In this document: positions 63,807-64,000 of the stretch, one piece after another
How positions within the stretch are numbered: the first letter of the stretch is position 1
Layout: every line of letters starts with the position of its first letter
Assembly: GCA_028752905.1 (NCBI GenBank)
Contig: JAQNBH010000009.1
Coordinates: 46,237,165 to 46,301,164, forward strand
Direction: 5' to 3'
Origin: Cladorhizidae sp. MBARI D1340-BT2
Taxonomy: Eukaryota; Porifera; Demospongiae; Poecilosclerida; Cladorhizidae
Length of the DNA stretch: 64,000 nt
Notes under the pieces: model-generated
What the model was told of the DNA's origin: nothing
Databases searched by the model: none
What the model saw: only the letters and a program-made list of their open reading frames with translations
Made by a program: the position numbers and the translations under genes

Positions 63807-64000
63807 AATTAAGCCATCTGATGCAGAGACTATTGAAGTAACTTATTGCTGACAGACCTCAGCCAAGAAAAATCTGATGGTATAAGTGGGTAAACCATAG
63901 CTGCTAATGCCAGTGTGGCTGAAGCAATGGATACCGAAGCTGAGAGAAACTGAAAGAAAGTGTAGACCACTACCATCATGATCCCCTCACCAAAGCAAAC

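Larger units (their letters stand above)
57590..64000. repeat. Tandem duplication unit A (runs off the window)
   Basis: It starts at ggcactatggatgttagtac, as unit B does near 48573. It contains the Ig exon 58029-58337, the RNase H fossil, the 20-bp array, module exon A and the upstream region. Compared with B it lacks about 1.1 kb between the 20-bp array and the module. It has gained a 1.6-kb TTAA-flanked element (62192-63806), after which the unit resumes at aagccatctgatgcagagac. Confidence 0.88.

Noticed and set aside
1..64000. tRNA, rRNA or prokaryote-type operons
   Set aside because: No cloverleaf-like tRNA or rRNA core sequence was recognised. Genes are intron-split and eukaryotic.

Overview
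This is eukaryotic, animal-type DNA, AT-rich and gene-poor, with GT...AG introns and a dense load of nested transposons. My best guess is a sponge or another early-branching animal. I infer that from an intron-split replication factor C gene, an adhesion GPCR with Ig, EGF, hormone-receptor, GPS and 7TM parts, and a mix of BEL/Pao, Ty3/gypsy, Penelope-like, Tc1, pogo/Tigger, piggyBac and hAT elements. The sequence does not prove the phylum.

Layout. (1) 1-11013: the last three exons of RFC2 on the + strand (911-976, 9031-9225, 10903-11013). The 8-kb intron between the first two holds a pogo/Tigger-type element (1539-4089) with a second pogo-type element inside it, a minisatellite, a Penelope-like 3' end, and a decayed Tc1 transposase interrupted by a TTAA-flanked MITE. 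(2) 11014-15376: little coding potential, except a KH-domain (PCBP-like) pseudogene at about 12264-13150 on the - strand with a 57-bp repeat expansion. (3) 15377-25202: a three-level nest. An old gypsy element (- strand, target duplication ATATA) holds a younger gypsy element (15617-21412, target duplication GTATA), which holds a hAT remnant (about 16037-17333). (4) 25203-26640: simple repeats and a Penelope-like 3' end with a hammerhead-ribozyme-like motif. (5) 27028-35564: the ten 3' exons of an adhesion GPCR on the - strand. One intron carries a 1.8-kb minisatellite of 31-bp units. (6) 35565-64000: upstream of the GPCR lie three tandem copies (C, B, A) of a large exon coding for signal peptide, two Ig domains and an EGF domain. 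There are also three intact single-Ig exons and two decayed ones. Copy C is split by a complete BEL/Pao retrotransposon (37960-44479) whose two 438-bp LTRs are identical by eye.

How it fits together. Splicing exon C (46938-46113) straight to the Ig exon at 35564 and on through the ten downstream exons gives a continuous frame of 3495 nt (1164 residues plus stop). Every N-terminal module and every single-Ig exon in the array has the same phase (phase 1). No second GPS or 7TM region lies between the copies. The array could therefore be alternative N-terminal ('variable') exons feeding one shared 7TM ('constant') end, or it could be recent partial duplicates. This is the most interesting feature of the window and needs RNA evidence.
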